NCBI GenBank assembly: GCA_964542225.1
Contig: CAZITO010000002.1
Coordinates: 15,112-79,111 of the forward strand
Source: Scybalousia_A sp964542225
GTDB lineage: Bacteria; Bacteroidota; Bacteroidia; Bacteroidales; P3
Reading direction: 5' to 3'
Length of the DNA: 64,000 bases
Shown in pieces: positions 26,615 through 36,900 of the stretch (the stretch's first letter is position 1; each line of letters opens with the position of its first letter). The position numbers were made by a program, and so were the translations under genes. A model generated the notes under the pieces. That model was not told the origin of the DNA, searched no databases, and worked only from the letters and a program-made list of their open reading frames with translations.

Positions 26615-26898
26615 AATCTAATTCTTTTTGGTTACAGAATTAGTTATCAGCGAGTTATACATTGTTATGCAGAATGTGGCAGAGAGTAGAAATAAACTCC
26701 AACGACCTATAAACCTACCTCTCTATAGGGTAATGATTTGAAAACAGTTCGCCCTCATTACCTTTCATTTCCTTGCACTTTTGCATCGGCGAGGCTTTCA
26801 TCGAAAGTCCACATAAGTCATTGAACACCAGTGCCGCCATCATTATTTTCCCTCTTTCGTTAGATTTTTCCAGAGATATTTCTTATGTTTGTAGCGGT

Positions 26899-27606
26899 AT
26901 GGATACAGAAAAATTAAAATGGTTTGAAACCATAAATATAGCAGGTGAAAAACTTACTGAACAAGAATTGAGAAACGCCGTCTACTCGGGTTCTTGGGTA
27001 ACGGATGCAAAAAAATATTTTTCCAAAAATGGTTGTGTTGCTTATAAGATAGGCAATAAATACCTTAATGGCACATGTAACCGGCAGGATTATTTGGAGA
27101 CGGCTATCAAATGGATGAATAACAATAAGGTGGAATCTTATATGGCAAAACACCAACATGATACAAACGCAAACGAACTTTGGCTGTATTTCCAAAATGT
27201 TATTTCGTGGATAGATTTAACTTTTACCAAATATAGAAAGGAAATGAAAGGGGTTAATTGGGGAGAATTGTATAATAAATATGGCAAAGAAAAATACAAT
27301 ACCTCTGAGTTGGAGCAAAAAATATCAAAATTGATGGCAGACAGCGATGTAACCAATAAAAAGGGTATTTATTCTTATGTTTTGAATGGGGATGAAAAAT
27401 ATTTGAGTATTAGAATATTTGACGATAATATGAAAAGAGAAGTTTATGAGAAACAGCAAGGAATTTGTCCCGTATGCAAAGAACATTATGAAATAACAGA
27501 AATGGAAGCAGACCATATCACGCCTTGGCACCTCGGAGGCAGAACAATAGCCGAAAATTGCCAAATGCTTTGTAAGAACTGTAATCGTCGGAAAAGTGGC
27601 AAATAA
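26899..27606 (+). pseudogene. 5'-truncated DUF262/HNH endonuclease (GmrSD-like)
   Basis: The frame contains, from about 26880, the end of a DUF262 domain (YVCSGMDTEKLKWFETINIAG), a helical middle part, and a C-terminal HNH nuclease: ICPVCKEHYE, ADHITPWHLGG (about residue 204 from the ATG) and ENCQMLCKNCNRRKSGK with two zinc-binding CxxC pairs. Complete proteins of this family have some 140 further N-terminal residues with the nucleotide-binding DUF262 core, which is absent; the sequence upstream of about 26870 is unrelated. Family members act in modified-DNA restriction and phage defence. An ATG at 26899 could still yield the nuclease domain alone. The 284 bases upstream hold no other gene. 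Confidence 0.72.
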
Positions 27607-27762
27607 AAAATATTTTTCTATCACTTTATAACTATGTAAAAGGGTAAAATATCAAATGATAGTCTTTTATTATTGACAAAAAGTCTTACTTTTTATGGCA
27701 AAAAAGGACGTTTTGTCTTTTTTCTTGTTTTGGTATTTTGTTTGCGTTATGCTATGCTGAAA

Positions 27763-27780
27763 GTTGTCTGGAAAGACAAC
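27763..27780 (+). promoter_or_regulatory. Perfect hairpin in the hsp20 leader
   Basis: GTTGTCT-GGAA-AGACAAC, a 7-bp stem with a four-base loop, 45 bases before the hsp20 ATG. It may act in the mRNA leader (stability or temperature sensing) or as an operator. Upstream, TTTTG (27713-27717) and TATTTTG (27734-27740) form only a weak promoter. Confidence 0.4.
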
Positions 27781-27825
27781 GAAAGAAAAATAGTAATTAA
27801 CATTAAAAAATAGGAGAATAAGATT

Positions 27826-28257
27826 ATGTTACCATTAATGAGAAAAAATGACAATTGGATTCCAAGTGTGTTCAACGACTTTTTTGACACTGATTTTATG
27901 CCAAGATTAAATGCAACAGCACCAGCCATAAATGTTGTTGAGAACGACAAAGAATATAAGGTTGAGGTTGCAGCACCTGGTATGAGAAAAGAAGATTTTC
28001 AAATACACATCAATAATGAGGGTAATTTAAGTATAAAAATGGAAAGCAAAAAAGAAGACGAACAAAAGGAGAACAAAGGTCGCTATTTGAGAAGAGAATT
28101 TTCTTATTCCAAATTTGAGCAGACTCTTGTTTTGCCAGAAGACATAGACAAAGACAAGATTTCAGCCAAAGTAACAGACGGAGTGCTTAGAATAGTTTTG
28201 CCTAAAAACGAAACAAAGGTTGCCAACCCGTCAAGGCAGATTGCCATAGAGGAATAA
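27826..28257 (+). CDS. hsp20: Small heat shock protein, Hsp20/alpha-crystallin family
   Basis: A 143-residue cytoplasmic holdase. The alpha-crystallin domain spans about residues 33-125, starting PAINVVENDKEYKVEVAAPGM and ending with the conserved GVLRIVLPK (A-x-x-x-n-G-V-L signature, here KVTDGVLRIVLP). The short N-terminal arm contains WIPSVFNDFF, and the C-terminal tail has a weak I-x-I/V element (IAIEE). It binds unfolding proteins and passes them to ATP-dependent chaperones. It is a single-gene unit closed by a strong terminator. Confidence 0.95.
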   Translation: MLPLMRKNDNWIPSVFNDFFDTDFMPRLNATAPAINVVENDKEYKVEVAAPGMRKEDFQIHINNEGNLSIKMESKKEDEQKENKGRYLRREFSYSKFEQTLVLPEDIDKDKISAKVTDGVLRIVLPKNETKVANPSRQIAIEE

Positions 28258-28310
28258 GAGTTCTATATATCAAGAAAGTTAATAATGTTTATAAATAGTG
28301 TAACCACTTT

Positions 28311-28342
28311 GACTCACTCCGAGAGGGGTGAGTCTTTTTTTT
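28311..28342 (+). terminator. Rho-independent terminator of hsp20
   Basis: GACTCACTCC-GAGA-GGGGTGAGTC (28311-28334), a 10-bp stem with one G-T wobble, followed by eight T. Confidence 0.92.
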
Positions 28343-28371
28343 GTATTTGCAACTACCGTTTTAAGAATAAA

Positions 28372-28803
28372 TTAGTATTTGCCTGTTGCTATCTGTATCA
28401 AATAGTTAAGATGCATATACATGGCTTCCATATCCGATTCGTTGTTGGCGGGCAGGTAGGTCTTGGAATAATTAAAATACATACCATCCTTTGCTCCCAT
28501 TCTGCCTGCTTCGTCTATGCAGGAATTGTTGTCAATGCAATTTATCCATACTTTTGGAGAGCCTATTGTGTGGTCTTTGGAAATGGTTACTTTGGTCAAA
28601 TCTACAGAAATAACGGTCAAATTATCATCATTGTTTCCCCAATTGTAAGACAAAAAACCATCACCAGATAAAGTGAAGTTATAATAAAGATTGTCCCTTA
28701 TAGATGTCTCTATTATGGTACAACTTTCTTTTATTTCTTGGGAGCAAACGTTGCCGGTAAGACCTAACAACAAAATAAAAAATACAAAAAATATCCTTTT
28801 CAT
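28372..28803 (-). CDS. Secreted protein of unknown function
   Basis: A 143-residue protein with a clear signal peptide (MKRIFFVFFILLLGLTGNVCSQ, positions 1-22) and a soluble remainder with one Cys pair (WINCIDNNSCID). I chose ATG 28803 rather than one six codons upstream because it starts the signal peptide cleanly. No domain recognised. It stands alone between hsp20, with which it converges, and a divergent sigma factor gene. Confidence 0.7.
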   Translation of the reverse strand: MKRIFFVFFILLLGLTGNVCSQEIKESCTIIETSIRDNLYYNFTLSGDGFLSYNWGNNDDNLTVISVDLTKVTISKDHTIGSPKVWINCIDNNSCIDEAGRMGAKDGMYFNYSKTYLPANNESDMEAMYMHLNYLIQIATGKY

Positions 28804-28955
28804 TGTAAATAATTTTTGCAAAGTTATTAAAAAATATACATATCAAGGCTTTGCCTGTGACAAAATATTTTTTTTGAGAAAAAGTTGATTATGGTGTGAT
28901 TTTTTTACTCTTTCTTCGTTAATTATAATAAACGAACTTGCGAAACAAAAGGCAA

Positions 28956-29477
28956 ATGGAAGATTATACAATAGTAAGAAACAAGGAAGAACTTTTGGAG
29001 TATGTCAGGCAAAAAGAAAAATTTTTGTATGCCGTTTGTCTTACCTATACAAACAGAAGCAAAACAGAGATAGAGGATTTGTATCAAGAGATATTGTGTA
29101 GGGTTTTTGAAGGGTTTAAATCTTATAAAGAACAGGGCAAATTTTTTTCTTGGTTTTCCACCATAGTGATAAATACCGCTGTAACTTATTACAGATATGA
29201 GAAAAAGAGAATAAAACTTTTTAACAATATTAAAACTGAGGAGCAAACCGTTGCATACGACCCTTTGAATGAAAAAGATGAAAAAGAAAAATTTTATAAA
29301 GTTTTGGACACTTTGAGTTTGAAAGACAGGAATATAATGATACTTTATTTACAAGACTATTCAATAACGGAAATTGCTCAAATGACAAACAACAAATATA
29401 CTAACGTAACTACTAAAATACATAGATTAAAGAAAGTTATAAAAAACATATACAATAAGTTAAATGTAATAATATAA
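28956..29477 (+). CDS. RNA polymerase ECF-type sigma factor
   Basis: A 173-residue sigma-70 family protein of the ECF group. Region 2 is visible in KFLYAVCLTYTNRSKTEIEDLYQEILCRVFEGFKSY (residues about 22-57), and the helix-turn-helix of region 4 in LSLKDRNIMILYLQDYSITEIAQMTNNKYTNVTTKIHRLKK (about 117-157). I set the start at ATG 28956; a TTG 18 bases upstream is less likely. The two following genes, a four-helix membrane protein and a lipoprotein, are close on the same strand, so they could be the sensor or anti-sigma part, but neither has a known anti-sigma domain. Confidence 0.88.
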   Translation: MEDYTIVRNKEELLEYVRQKEKFLYAVCLTYTNRSKTEIEDLYQEILCRVFEGFKSYKEQGKFFSWFSTIVINTAVTYYRYEKKRIKLFNNIKTEEQTVAYDPLNEKDEKEKFYKVLDTLSLKDRNIMILYLQDYSITEIAQMTNNKYTNVTTKIHRLKKVIKNIYNKLNVII

Positions 29478-29487
29478 AATTTATCTT

Positions 29488-30006
29488 ATGTCAATTTGTA
29501 AAGAAAATTATAGTATGGACACGGAAAGATTAATTCAGATAGAAGAAAAAGTTTTTAATTCCAAGTGTCATAGCAAAATAAAAAGAAAACATAGGCTGAT
29601 ATGTGTATTTAAATTTTTTATCATGCTGTTGGCAATGTTGCTGTTGGGTGATATTGTTATAAACAGAAATTATTATGCAGAAGAGTTTGGTAATAGTATA
29701 ATATTGGCAATGATATTTTTAATTTGTGTAATTATTTGGAATGTTGTATTTTTGCGAAAATTATATGATTTAAACAATATGCGTAAAACTTTGCACGCCA
29801 CAGTAAAGACATGTAATTTTTTGGTTATAATGGAGACGGTGCAGATGATATTTGATTTAATAGTGTTTGTGGTGCTTTTGATAAATATGCAATGGACGGA
29901 GTTTTATGTGTGTTTGATGATATTTATAACTATTTTGGGGCTTGTGAGAGATTGGTCGGTACTGAGAATGATTAAGACTTTGTTTGTACAAATAATTAGA
30001 AAATAA
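29488..30006 (+). CDS. Membrane protein in the sigma factor operon
   Basis: A 172-residue protein: a 33-residue hydrophilic N-terminus rich in Lys and Glu, then four hydrophobic segments (about residues 35-55, 68-90, 108-130 and 134-155) and a basic end. It begins 10 bases after the sigma factor. The layout (cytoplasmic N-terminus, membrane helices) would suit an anti-sigma factor, but I see no zinc-binding anti-sigma motif, so the function stays open. Confidence 0.7.
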   Translation: MSICKENYSMDTERLIQIEEKVFNSKCHSKIKRKHRLICVFKFFIMLLAMLLLGDIVINRNYYAEEFGNSIILAMIFLICVIIWNVVFLRKLYDLNNMRKTLHATVKTCNFLVIMETVQMIFDLIVFVVLLINMQWTEFYVCLMIFITILGLVRDWSVLRMIKTLFVQIIRK

Positions 30007-30012
30007 AAGAAA

Positions 30013-30759
30013 ATGAAAACAAAAGGTTTATTGATGAGTGTTTGTTGTTGCGTATGCTTGATTGTTGTGTGTGCTTGTGAAAACGACAAAGAAGAAAAAA
30101 AAGGAATTGGAGACCATGGAGAAGTGGAAAACCCTTATAATTCTGTGGGAGAGGAACACAATATTTGGTTGGATTCCGTTACTTTACACGTAAATAACTA
30201 CGAGGAGCAGCACAATGTGGATTTATCCTATAATATACCTCTTTTGATAAATATTTGCTCCGATTATATGTATTCCAAAGGTTTTGATACATTGGGAGCA
30301 AATAAAAACACCAACAATGTTTTAACCAATATCTCAAATGCTTACAGACATATAATAGATACTTTGAATTTGCATACTTCAACAAAGAGTGAATTATATA
30401 GAATACTCAATTTCGTGATGGAAAAACAAGTTGATAATAAAGGTGTGGATGCTATGCTCGCCGTAATCAAAGATGAGGAGAGGAGAATTTTAAACAATCA
30501 ATATTCCATACCTGACGATGAAAAAATTGTAGTTCTAAAAGCGACTTCCACACTCAAAGCCTCACTTTCCTATTGGGATGCTACTCAAATGGCAAGTAAA
30601 GAAAAAAGTACCGTAGTGGCTATCGCCGATGCCATAGGTGCTTTGGGAGGACACACAATGAGTGTACTTGCAAGTAAGGCTGCGGAAAAAAGATTAAAAA
30701 ACTCTATAAACGTTACCATATCAGGTTCCATAAACAACGGCTTTGCTGTAAGGTACTAA
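30013..30759 (+). CDS. Lipoprotein of unknown function
   Basis: A 248-residue protein with a lipoprotein signal (MKTKGLLMSVCCCVCLIVVCAC, Cys 22 or nearby as the modified residue) and a soluble, mainly helical body (IPLLINICSDYMYSKGFDTLGANK, summarised around residues 75-98). The C-terminal 50 residues contain an Ala/Gly-rich helix that might insert in or pack on a membrane (VVAIADAIGALGGHTMSV). Six bases after the membrane protein, it is the third gene of the sigma factor operon. Confidence 0.7.
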   Translation: MKTKGLLMSVCCCVCLIVVCACENDKEEKKGIGDHGEVENPYNSVGEEHNIWLDSVTLHVNNYEEQHNVDLSYNIPLLINICSDYMYSKGFDTLGANKNTNNVLTNISNAYRHIIDTLNLHTSTKSELYRILNFVMEKQVDNKGVDAMLAVIKDEERRILNNQYSIPDDEKIVVLKATSTLKASLSYWDATQMASKEKSTVVAIADAIGALGGHTMSVLASKAAEKRLKNSINVTISGSINNGFAVRY

Positions 30760-30836
30760 AAATTTAACATATAATATTTTGATATTTAACAAAATAACAT
30801 ATAAAACCTATTGATAAAAACAAAGATTGATGGTCA

Positions 30837-30870
30837 TTTGATGATTAAAAGCAAAATATTTGTAAATTTG
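30837..30870 (+). promoter_or_regulatory. Promoter of the giant secreted protein
   Basis: TTTG (30837-30840), 22 bases, TAAATTTG (30863-30870). The spacing is one base above the usual range. The leader is about 55 bases. Confidence 0.5.
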
Positions 30871-30932
30871 TAGGCTGATTTAAACAAAATAAGATATTAA
30901 TACATAGATTAATAATAAAAAAGTAATATACG

Positions 30933-33900
30933 ATGAAGAAACTATTATTTATCATTATGTGCAGTGTGATTGTTGGGTGTTTGTATGCACAACCTTCACT
31001 TTTGGAACATGTTGATTTTGAATCGGGAATTCCTTCCAACTGGACGCTATCGGGTAATTCCGGCAATGGTATAGATACCTCGGTATATTCCTCTGGAGCA
31101 AAGGCTGTAAGGCTTCAACCCTCTTCCTCTGCAGACGTTATTTTAACCTCTCCTGTTTACAATATCACGGCAGGACGTAACGTTAGATTGGAATTTTCAC
31201 ACTTGCCTTTGATAGCCTCTATCAGTGGAGTGCAAGATGGAGTACAAGTGCAAGTAAAAACCAACTCCATGACTAATTGGGAAACCATGTCTTCCGGTGG
31301 CAATATAAACAATCCGGGAGATTTTGACAGAACCTACGGAGGTGGTGAAAAGAGTTTCTCAGGTAAGTTTAATTTTGTGTATTATTGGGAAAACCTATTC
31401 CCCGATGGTACAAACATAACTTATCAAAACATTATAGATTACTTGCATGACCCCACAAATTATTATTACGAAAGATTTGTATGGAAAAATGCTATATTCT
31501 ACTTGAATAACTTTTTGACTTCAACAGATAATAGTTTCCAAATAAGATTTATTTTGCCAAAGAGAACAGGCAATTTGCCTTCGGGAACAATTGCAGTGGG
31601 ATGGTTTCTTGATGATATAAGATTGTTTGAGTCAAATTTGGCAAATGAAGATATACGTGTACCTCAGATTTCTTCCAAAATTACTTATCCAGACCAATAT
31701 ATTTTTCCCAATTGCTCGGATATAGAGGTGTCTTTCAATCTTCAAGATAGAAACGGAAACTTGTCTTCCATAACAGATTCCATTTATTTGGAATATTATG
31801 TTGAAGGCAACCCTCAAATACATAGAGTACCTTTTACAAACGAGGCTTCCACCAAATATACTGCCTATATTCCATACGCGGGAGTGGATTCTGTTATCTG
31901 CTATCGTGCTGTTATAAATGACCATAAAAATAATAGGTTAACTTATCCTTTTACACACAATACTTATTTCAAATTCAAATCAGTAGTACCTTACTATGGT
32001 GATGCCACAATAAAACAAACAGGTACTTCCCAAGGAGAAATGGTTTTAAAGACAGGTTCTTCTGTTTGTAGAGCAAAATATCAAATGAGATATAAGGCAC
32101 AAGAATTGTTGGATGCCGGTTTTGGTCCAGGTGTGCTTAAAGGTTTATCCATCAATGTAACACAAGCAGGAGCAGCAGGTTCTCTATTGCCAAATTTCAA
32201 ATTAAGGATAGGACACGTTGCGCCAAATGCGACTTTAAGTAATTTCAACCCATACGTCAATGTTACTGAAGTGTACAGCAATACACAACTTTCTTTGCCG
32301 GGTTTGGGCTGGTATTATTTTCCGTTTTATGAGGACAATCCTTTTGTTTGGGATGGTGTTTCAGACATAATTATTACCTCATGTTTTGACTCTCCTACCA
32401 TTGTTTCTTCATCAACAACAAAAATAGAATGTATTTCTGCAACCGGAAGCAGTACTTTAAAAACGGAATTGGGAACATCTTCCACGCAGGATGCTTGTAT
32501 TACGGTTTGGGATGTAAACAACCCGACAATGTCTTTGAAACCCAATTTCAAATTTAACTTTGTAAATACTTGCTTTTTTGAGTATGATGCCGGTATAGAC
32601 GTTGATTCTTTGCAAGGTTTGGCCAATGCCCGAACTTGCTCGGACACTATTACCAATATTGGCTTTGGTTTGGCAAATCAAAACTACCCTTTAAAAGTAA
32701 AACTTATCAATCAAGGTACTTCTGCTCTAACCTCAATTGTTGTTAGTTGGATGGTGGACAATGATGCTTCAACTTTGCAGACTTCTACTTGGACAGGCAA
32801 TCTTGCTTCAGGTGGTAGTACTTGGTTTACGGCAACAAATAATTTTAACCTACCGGCCGGACAACACACTTTAAAGGTTTGGACTTCTATGAGTGATGAT
32901 GAGACTATTGACTGGAATTTGAGGAATGATACGGCAACATTCAACATCATCATAAGTCAGGGACAAATGAGTGGAATTTATGCCATAGGCGGAGCGGTTG
33001 CAGGTGTGGATGCTTCAAGAACCTATGCTACTTTTGATGATGCTTTTATGATGCTTATCAATAGTGGAGTAACTGGAGCAGTAACCTTTAAGGTTAAAGC
33101 CTTGGATACTGTTTATAGTTCTCCTTTGGTCTTTCCGACTTGTGTGCCGGGAGTTAGTGCTACAAATACTATTACTTTTGAGAGTGCTGATTTGACCAAC
33201 AGAACCAAATTTGCCACAACGGCTTTATCCGATTTGGGAGACGTGGTTGCAACCACACAACCTACTTTTTCTTTGGAAGGAGTAAAGCATTTTAGATTTA
33301 GAAATTTTGACATCAAACCTACGACTGCGACAACTCTTATAAATCTTTCCAATACCTCAGAGGATATAGTATTTTATGGGCTTAATTTTACAAATTTCAA
33401 TTCAACCATTTCCTCTTATAACAATAGCACAACTGCTTCTTATATCAATGTAGGAGCCGCAAATAATATTGGTATTGATAGTTGTACATTCAATTTTATG
33501 CAGGCTTCTTCTCATCCGAGAGCTGTTTATGTAAAAGGTCTTTCGCCTGTAAATCCTAATAACGGAGTTAAAATAACCAGCTCAAATTTCTATTTGGGAA
33601 CAAGAAATGTTATTTATTTGGAATACAATACCAACACTATTATCAAAGGAAACACTTTTGAAAATGGTTTTGAGGAATCGGAATATGAAAGTCTTTCCGA
33701 AGCAAATTATGTAACAGCAGCAATCAATACGGAGAAATTAAGATTTGAAGGAAATAAACTTGTTTTGAAAGGAATGAGTGCTTTGTCGCTTTCTAATGTA
33801 AATAATTCTCGAGTTGCTAATAATCTTATAAGTATATATAACTTTTCTCAACTTCCTATTGCTTCTTATTTGAGTTATGGTGTCAATTTGATTTCAGGCT

Positions 33901-36900
33901 CCAATGACACTCTTGTATACAACAATGTGTACGGCAAAAGCAACTATGCCAACAATAGAAGAGTTATAGGAATGAGCCTCGGTGCAGATGGACAAACAAC
34001 AACGAACAACATTGTTAAAAACAATATGATGGTTAGCGATGGGCATGGTTATGCTATTTTGGTGAGACCTACCAACTCGGAAAATTCCACCTCAAGTTTT
34101 ACTTTCTCTAACAATATGTACTACAAGACACTTGACTCTTCTTCGCCATTGCTGTCCTACAACGGAGCGACCAATACAACGAAGCAATCTTGGAAAACAT
34201 ATACAAGAGATACTCTTTCTTCCTACACAATAGACCCTGTTTTTGCAGATTGGAACGACCTTACTACTTCCGTTGTTTATCCTTGTATGAGGGGTGTTGC
34301 GATTAACAATATTTCTCAAGACTTTTATGGTAATCAACGTCCTACAGCAAACAATCCTTGTATAGGCGCAAGAGAATATCTTGCTCCACGTAGTAATATT
34401 CACGTATTGGCAACAGGTGTAACCTCAGGTAACTTTGATGGCAATAATTCTTATTCCTCTTGTTATTTTGCCAATGACAGTGTATTCATTACTTTCATTA
34501 ATTTGAGTAACAATACCATCCAAAGCAATGAGGGTATATTTAAATATAAGGTAAACGATGGCACTCCTGTTTCTTTTACTTACAATGGAACAATAGAGCC
34601 GAACTCAACTTATACAATAGTTTTCCCTACTACATTTGATTTTTCAGCGACCAATGCTGATGTATATTATACTTTGACTGCATGGTCAGATGTTGTGGCT
34701 GATACGATAAATGACAATGATACAGCTGTAGCATATATTAACTCATTTGCACAATTGCCTGCTTTGGCCACTATGACGACAAATATCAATTACGGAGAAA
34801 CAGCAACACTTTCCGTAACCTCTCAAGACAGTATATATTGGTATTATTCTGTTACAGATGATGAACCTTTCTTAAAATCTCAGACTTTCACCACTCAACC
34901 TCTTTACCATGACACTGCCTTTTATTTTTCTCGTAAGTCTGAAATACCTTTGGTTAAAATAACGGCTTTGCAATTTGTTTCCGCAACAGAAGGTCTTACC
35001 AACCCTATGCCAAGTTGGGCAACAAGCAACAATAACATTTATGAGATTTCCAATCTTGGTAGCGGTGCTTTGGATATGACGGGATATAAGTTTGCATACG
35101 TTAGACAAGTAAAACACGGTACACCTGCTACAAATGTAACTTTGTCAAACTCTATGACCAAAACTTATACTTTTCCTAACAATTTTATACTTCAACCTAA
35201 TACTTCTATATGGTTGATAAATAAAACGGCACCTGCTGGCAATACAGATACGGATGTTTTGTATATGGGGTCAGCAACAAGTGTTATTGACACTAATGGG
35301 GCAGGATTTATTTTGAGAGATGCTTCAAATACAGTGATAGACGCTGTTTCCATAAACTATGCAAACTTTAACACAAACACGGGAGTTGCTTCTACCACTT
35401 GGTCGGGCTCTGTTGTAACACCTACAGTAACCGCTCAAGTTAATGGAACACACCCTACCACTCACGTTGCTGGTATTGTCAGAACAGATGCTAACAATCA
35501 AACTCCTTCTGCGTGGCAAAGTGCCAATGCAAGCAACCCTATGTCCATAGGTACTTACAATGATAATTTAACTCAACACAGAGCCAATGAATGCTACGGA
35601 GCAAAAACCACTTATAAGGTTATAATCAACGACCCTCCTGCCAAAGAGATTGTTTTGACAGATATACAAATTGCAAATAACAATCAAACAGAAGCATGTG
35701 CTTTGACCGATATTGCCTTTACCATAAGAATGTTGAATATGGGTAGCACAGCAACGACAGATTCTATTCCTTTGGTTGCGAGATTGTATGAAAATTCAGT
35801 TGTTATAGATTCTTTCACTGACTATTACACTCAATCACTTAGCACAGATACCGTATTATATACATTAAACCGCACATTTAATCTTGCTGCCACAGATAGC
35901 AACAGACATTTTACGGTTGAGATATTCTCAAATTTAGCGGCAGATACGGTAAATTACAATGATACTGTAAGAATAAACATAACTTCCTTGCAGACACCTG
36001 CCGTTCCTACGGTAACCTCCCCTGTAAATATCAATTATGCCCAAAGCGCAACTCTTACAGCACAGAGTACGGGCAATTTGATAGTTTGGTATGATGATGC
36101 AACCTCCAATGAACCTATTGCTTACGGAAGTTATACAACACCGCAATTATATTCTTCCAAAACTTATTATGCATCTGCCATGCAGAGGACAGATGATTAC
36201 ATCACGGTAGGAGCAGGCACTTCGCAGACAGGTACTTCGGCATCAACTAATGACCCGGGACCTTTCAATGGAAGAAAAAGCCATGTCAAAGAACAATATC
36301 TTTATAAAGCATCAGATTTGTTAAGTGCGGGGTTGGAGGCTGGAAATATAAACAGCATTGCTTTTAATATTTCAAGTGCAACAGCGGTTAATTTGCAAAA
36401 CTATAATGTAAAAATAGGCACAACCTCAGTTGAATCGCTTTCTACTTGGCAAACAGGTTTGACAAACGTTTATAACAACACTATAACTTTAACCGCTACA
36501 GACACAGGTTGGTATGAGTTACCATTTACTACTCCGTATGTATGGGATGGAGAGTCAAACATTATTGTGGAAATATGTTTTGAAGCAACAACCAATACTG
36601 CTGTACGAACTTATTACGCCAATACATCTTCTTATAATTCTTCTATTGCTTATAGAGATAACACAAATAATGCTTGCACTTGGACGGGCAATCCTACTTC
36701 TACGGTTAAAAAACTGCCTAACATAAAATTCGGAGTAGATAAATTTGGTTGTGAAAGTGACAGAGTGCCTGTTAATGTTGAGGTTGCCAATGCTCCTAAT
36801 TGCGAGGTTGCTTTGGTAAGATTTGTTTCACCTGCAACCAACACTCTTGAGTCCGGTCTGCAAACGCCTATAACCGTTTTGTTGAGAAATAATGGTACGG

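Noticed and set aside
27674..27702. TTGACA upstream of hsp20 considered as a sigma-70 -35 box
   Set aside because: Bacteroidota use the TTG/TAnnTTTG promoter type and no -10 box stands at the right distance.
28285..28671. A 128-codon plus-strand frame opposite the secreted-protein gene
   Set aside because: It starts before the hsp20 terminator and runs antisense to a gene with a clear signal peptide; its composition is rich in Cys, Tyr and Ile as expected of an antisense frame.
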